Of a stretch of 64,000 bases of DNA, positions 63,223 to 64,000 are shown piece by piece. The notes beneath the pieces are model-generated. The model had not been told where the DNA came from, did no database searches, and saw only the letters and a list, made by a program, of their open reading frames with translations. The translations under genes were made by a program, and so were the position numbers. Within the stretch, counting starts at the first letter, position 1, and each line of letters opens with the position of its first letter. The DNA comes from Metallibacterium scheffleri (GTDB lineage Bacteria; Pseudomonadota; Gammaproteobacteria; Xanthomonadales; Rhodanobacteraceae): assembly GCF_002077135.1 (NCBI RefSeq), contig NZ_LDOS01000002.1, positions 1,637,865-1,701,864 of the forward strand, written 5' to 3'.

Positions 63223-63346
63223 CGCATCTGGGTGCACGGTCACTGCCTGCCGATCGACTGAAGCGCAGCGAACCCCGGTGTCACGGGCGCATTGACCGGC
63301 CCGCATGCGCGACCGATCATCGCCGGATTCCAAGCCGGAGCGCGCG

Positions 63347-64000
63347 ATGTTCGACGGACTGCGTTTGCGCCACTGGCGTGCCGAAGCCGATGCCGAGGGC
63401 ATCGTCACGCTCACCCTCGACCGCAGCGACGCCAGCATCAATGCCATGGCGCACGCGGTGCTGGAGGAACTCGACCAGGCGCTCGATCGTCTGCTGATCG
63501 AGCCGCCGAAGGGCCTGATCGTCCGTTCCGGCAAGACCGCCGGCTTCATCGCCGGCGCCGACATCCACGAATTCGCGCAGTACGCACAGACCGGCGCGGT
63601 GCGCGCGGTGATCGGCTACGGCCAGCGCGTGTACCAGAAGCTGGCCAGCCTGCCCTGCCCCAGCGTGGCGGCGATCCACGGCCACTGCATGGGCGGCGGC
63701 ACCGAGCTGGCGCTGGCGTGCACGTATCGCGTAGCCAGCAGCGACCCGAAGACGCGCATCGGCCTGCCCGAGGTGATGCTCGGCATCCATCCAGGCTGGG
63801 GCGGCAGCGCCCGGCTGCCGCGACTGATCGGCGCGCTGCAGGCGCTGCCGCTGATGCTGACCGGCAAAACCGTGGCCGCCGACAAGGCGCGCGCGCTGGG
63901 GCTGGTCGATCGCGTCGCCGAACCCTCAGCCCTGCTGGACGCCGCCCGCCACATGTTGCGCCAGCACCCGGCGCGCGCCTTCGATGTGCGCCTGCGCGCC
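63347..64000 (+). CDS. FadJ/FadB-like multifunctional fatty-acid oxidation enzyme, N-terminal part
   Basis: Open at the window edge; 218 codons seen. Enoyl-CoA hydratase domain: GIVTLTLDRSDASINAMAHA, SGKTAGFIAGADIHEFAQYA, and both catalytic Glu in HGHCMGGGTELALACTYRVA and IGLPEVMLGIHPGWGGSARL. The NAD-binding dehydrogenase domain would follow beyond 64000. GCCGGAG precedes the ATG at 63347. A role in beta-oxidation is expected. Confidence 0.88.
   Translation, partial: MFDGLRLRHWRAEADAEGIVTLTLDRSDASINAMAHAVLEELDQALDRLLIEPPKGLIVRSGKTAGFIAGADIHEFAQYAQTGAVRAVIGYGQRVYQKLASLPCPSVAAIHGHCMGGGTELALACTYRVASSDPKTRIGLPEVMLGIHPGWGGSARLPRLIGALQALPLMLTGKTVAADKARALGLVDRVAEPSALLDAARHMLRQHPARAFDVRLRA

Overview
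The window comes from a GC-rich gammaproteobacterium, most likely of the order Xanthomonadales (Lysobacterales). The evidence is gene content and order: a type IV pilus chemosensory operon next to gshB-tonB-algH-ruvX-pyrB, then pilU/pilT-yggS-proC-yggT, an aroK-aroB...hemE block, a KorAB-type oxidoreductase with a GltD-like partner, and a fused isobutyryl-CoA mutase (icmF). Family-level placement (Rhodanobacteraceae-like) is a guess from resemblance only.

Region by region: 1-10.6 kb, minus strand, is the Pil-Chp twitching-motility system pilG-pilH-pilI-pilJ-pilK-chpA-chpB, with chpB cut by the window edge. 10.8-30 kb is housekeeping: glutathione, pyrimidine, proline, PLP and shikimate synthesis, twitching ATPases and hemE, with a class A beta-lactamase and a CPBP protease between aroB and hemE. 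30-33.5 kb is accessory DNA: a decayed MNT/HEPN pair and three poorly characterised, more AT-rich genes (zinc metallopeptidase, degenerate J-domain membrane protein, small membrane protein). 33.5-38.4 kb carries a 2-oxoacid:ferredoxin oxidoreductase and its FAD/Fe-S partner. 38.6-46.3 kb returns to core genes (rluF, dbpA, GGDEF protein, rnhA, dnaQ, PP2C) and two tRNAs. 46.5-53.7 kb mixes membrane proteins, an S9 peptidase, an MFS transporter, an ArsR/SRPBCC pair and a REP-associated tyrosine transposase (RAYT). 53.8-57 kb is one Sel1-repeat serine protease gene split by an IS1111-type insertion sequence. 57.3-62.4 kb holds two toxin-antitoxin-like pairs and icmF. The end has YXWGXW-type envelope genes and the start of a fadJ/fadB-like gene.

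The main theme of the second half is repeat-driven remodelling. A family of short repeats built around GGGTCAGAG occurs at about ten loci between 30 and 61 kb. It flanks the RAYT, has truncated a HEPN gene, and has entered the icmF coding sequence as an in-frame inverted pair. The 3' end of icmF is also duplicated (about 190 bp) around a higBA module. Several promoter-like hexamers sit exactly 6-7 nt before start codons, which suggests leaderless transcripts. All functional calls come from reading the sequence; no database search was run.
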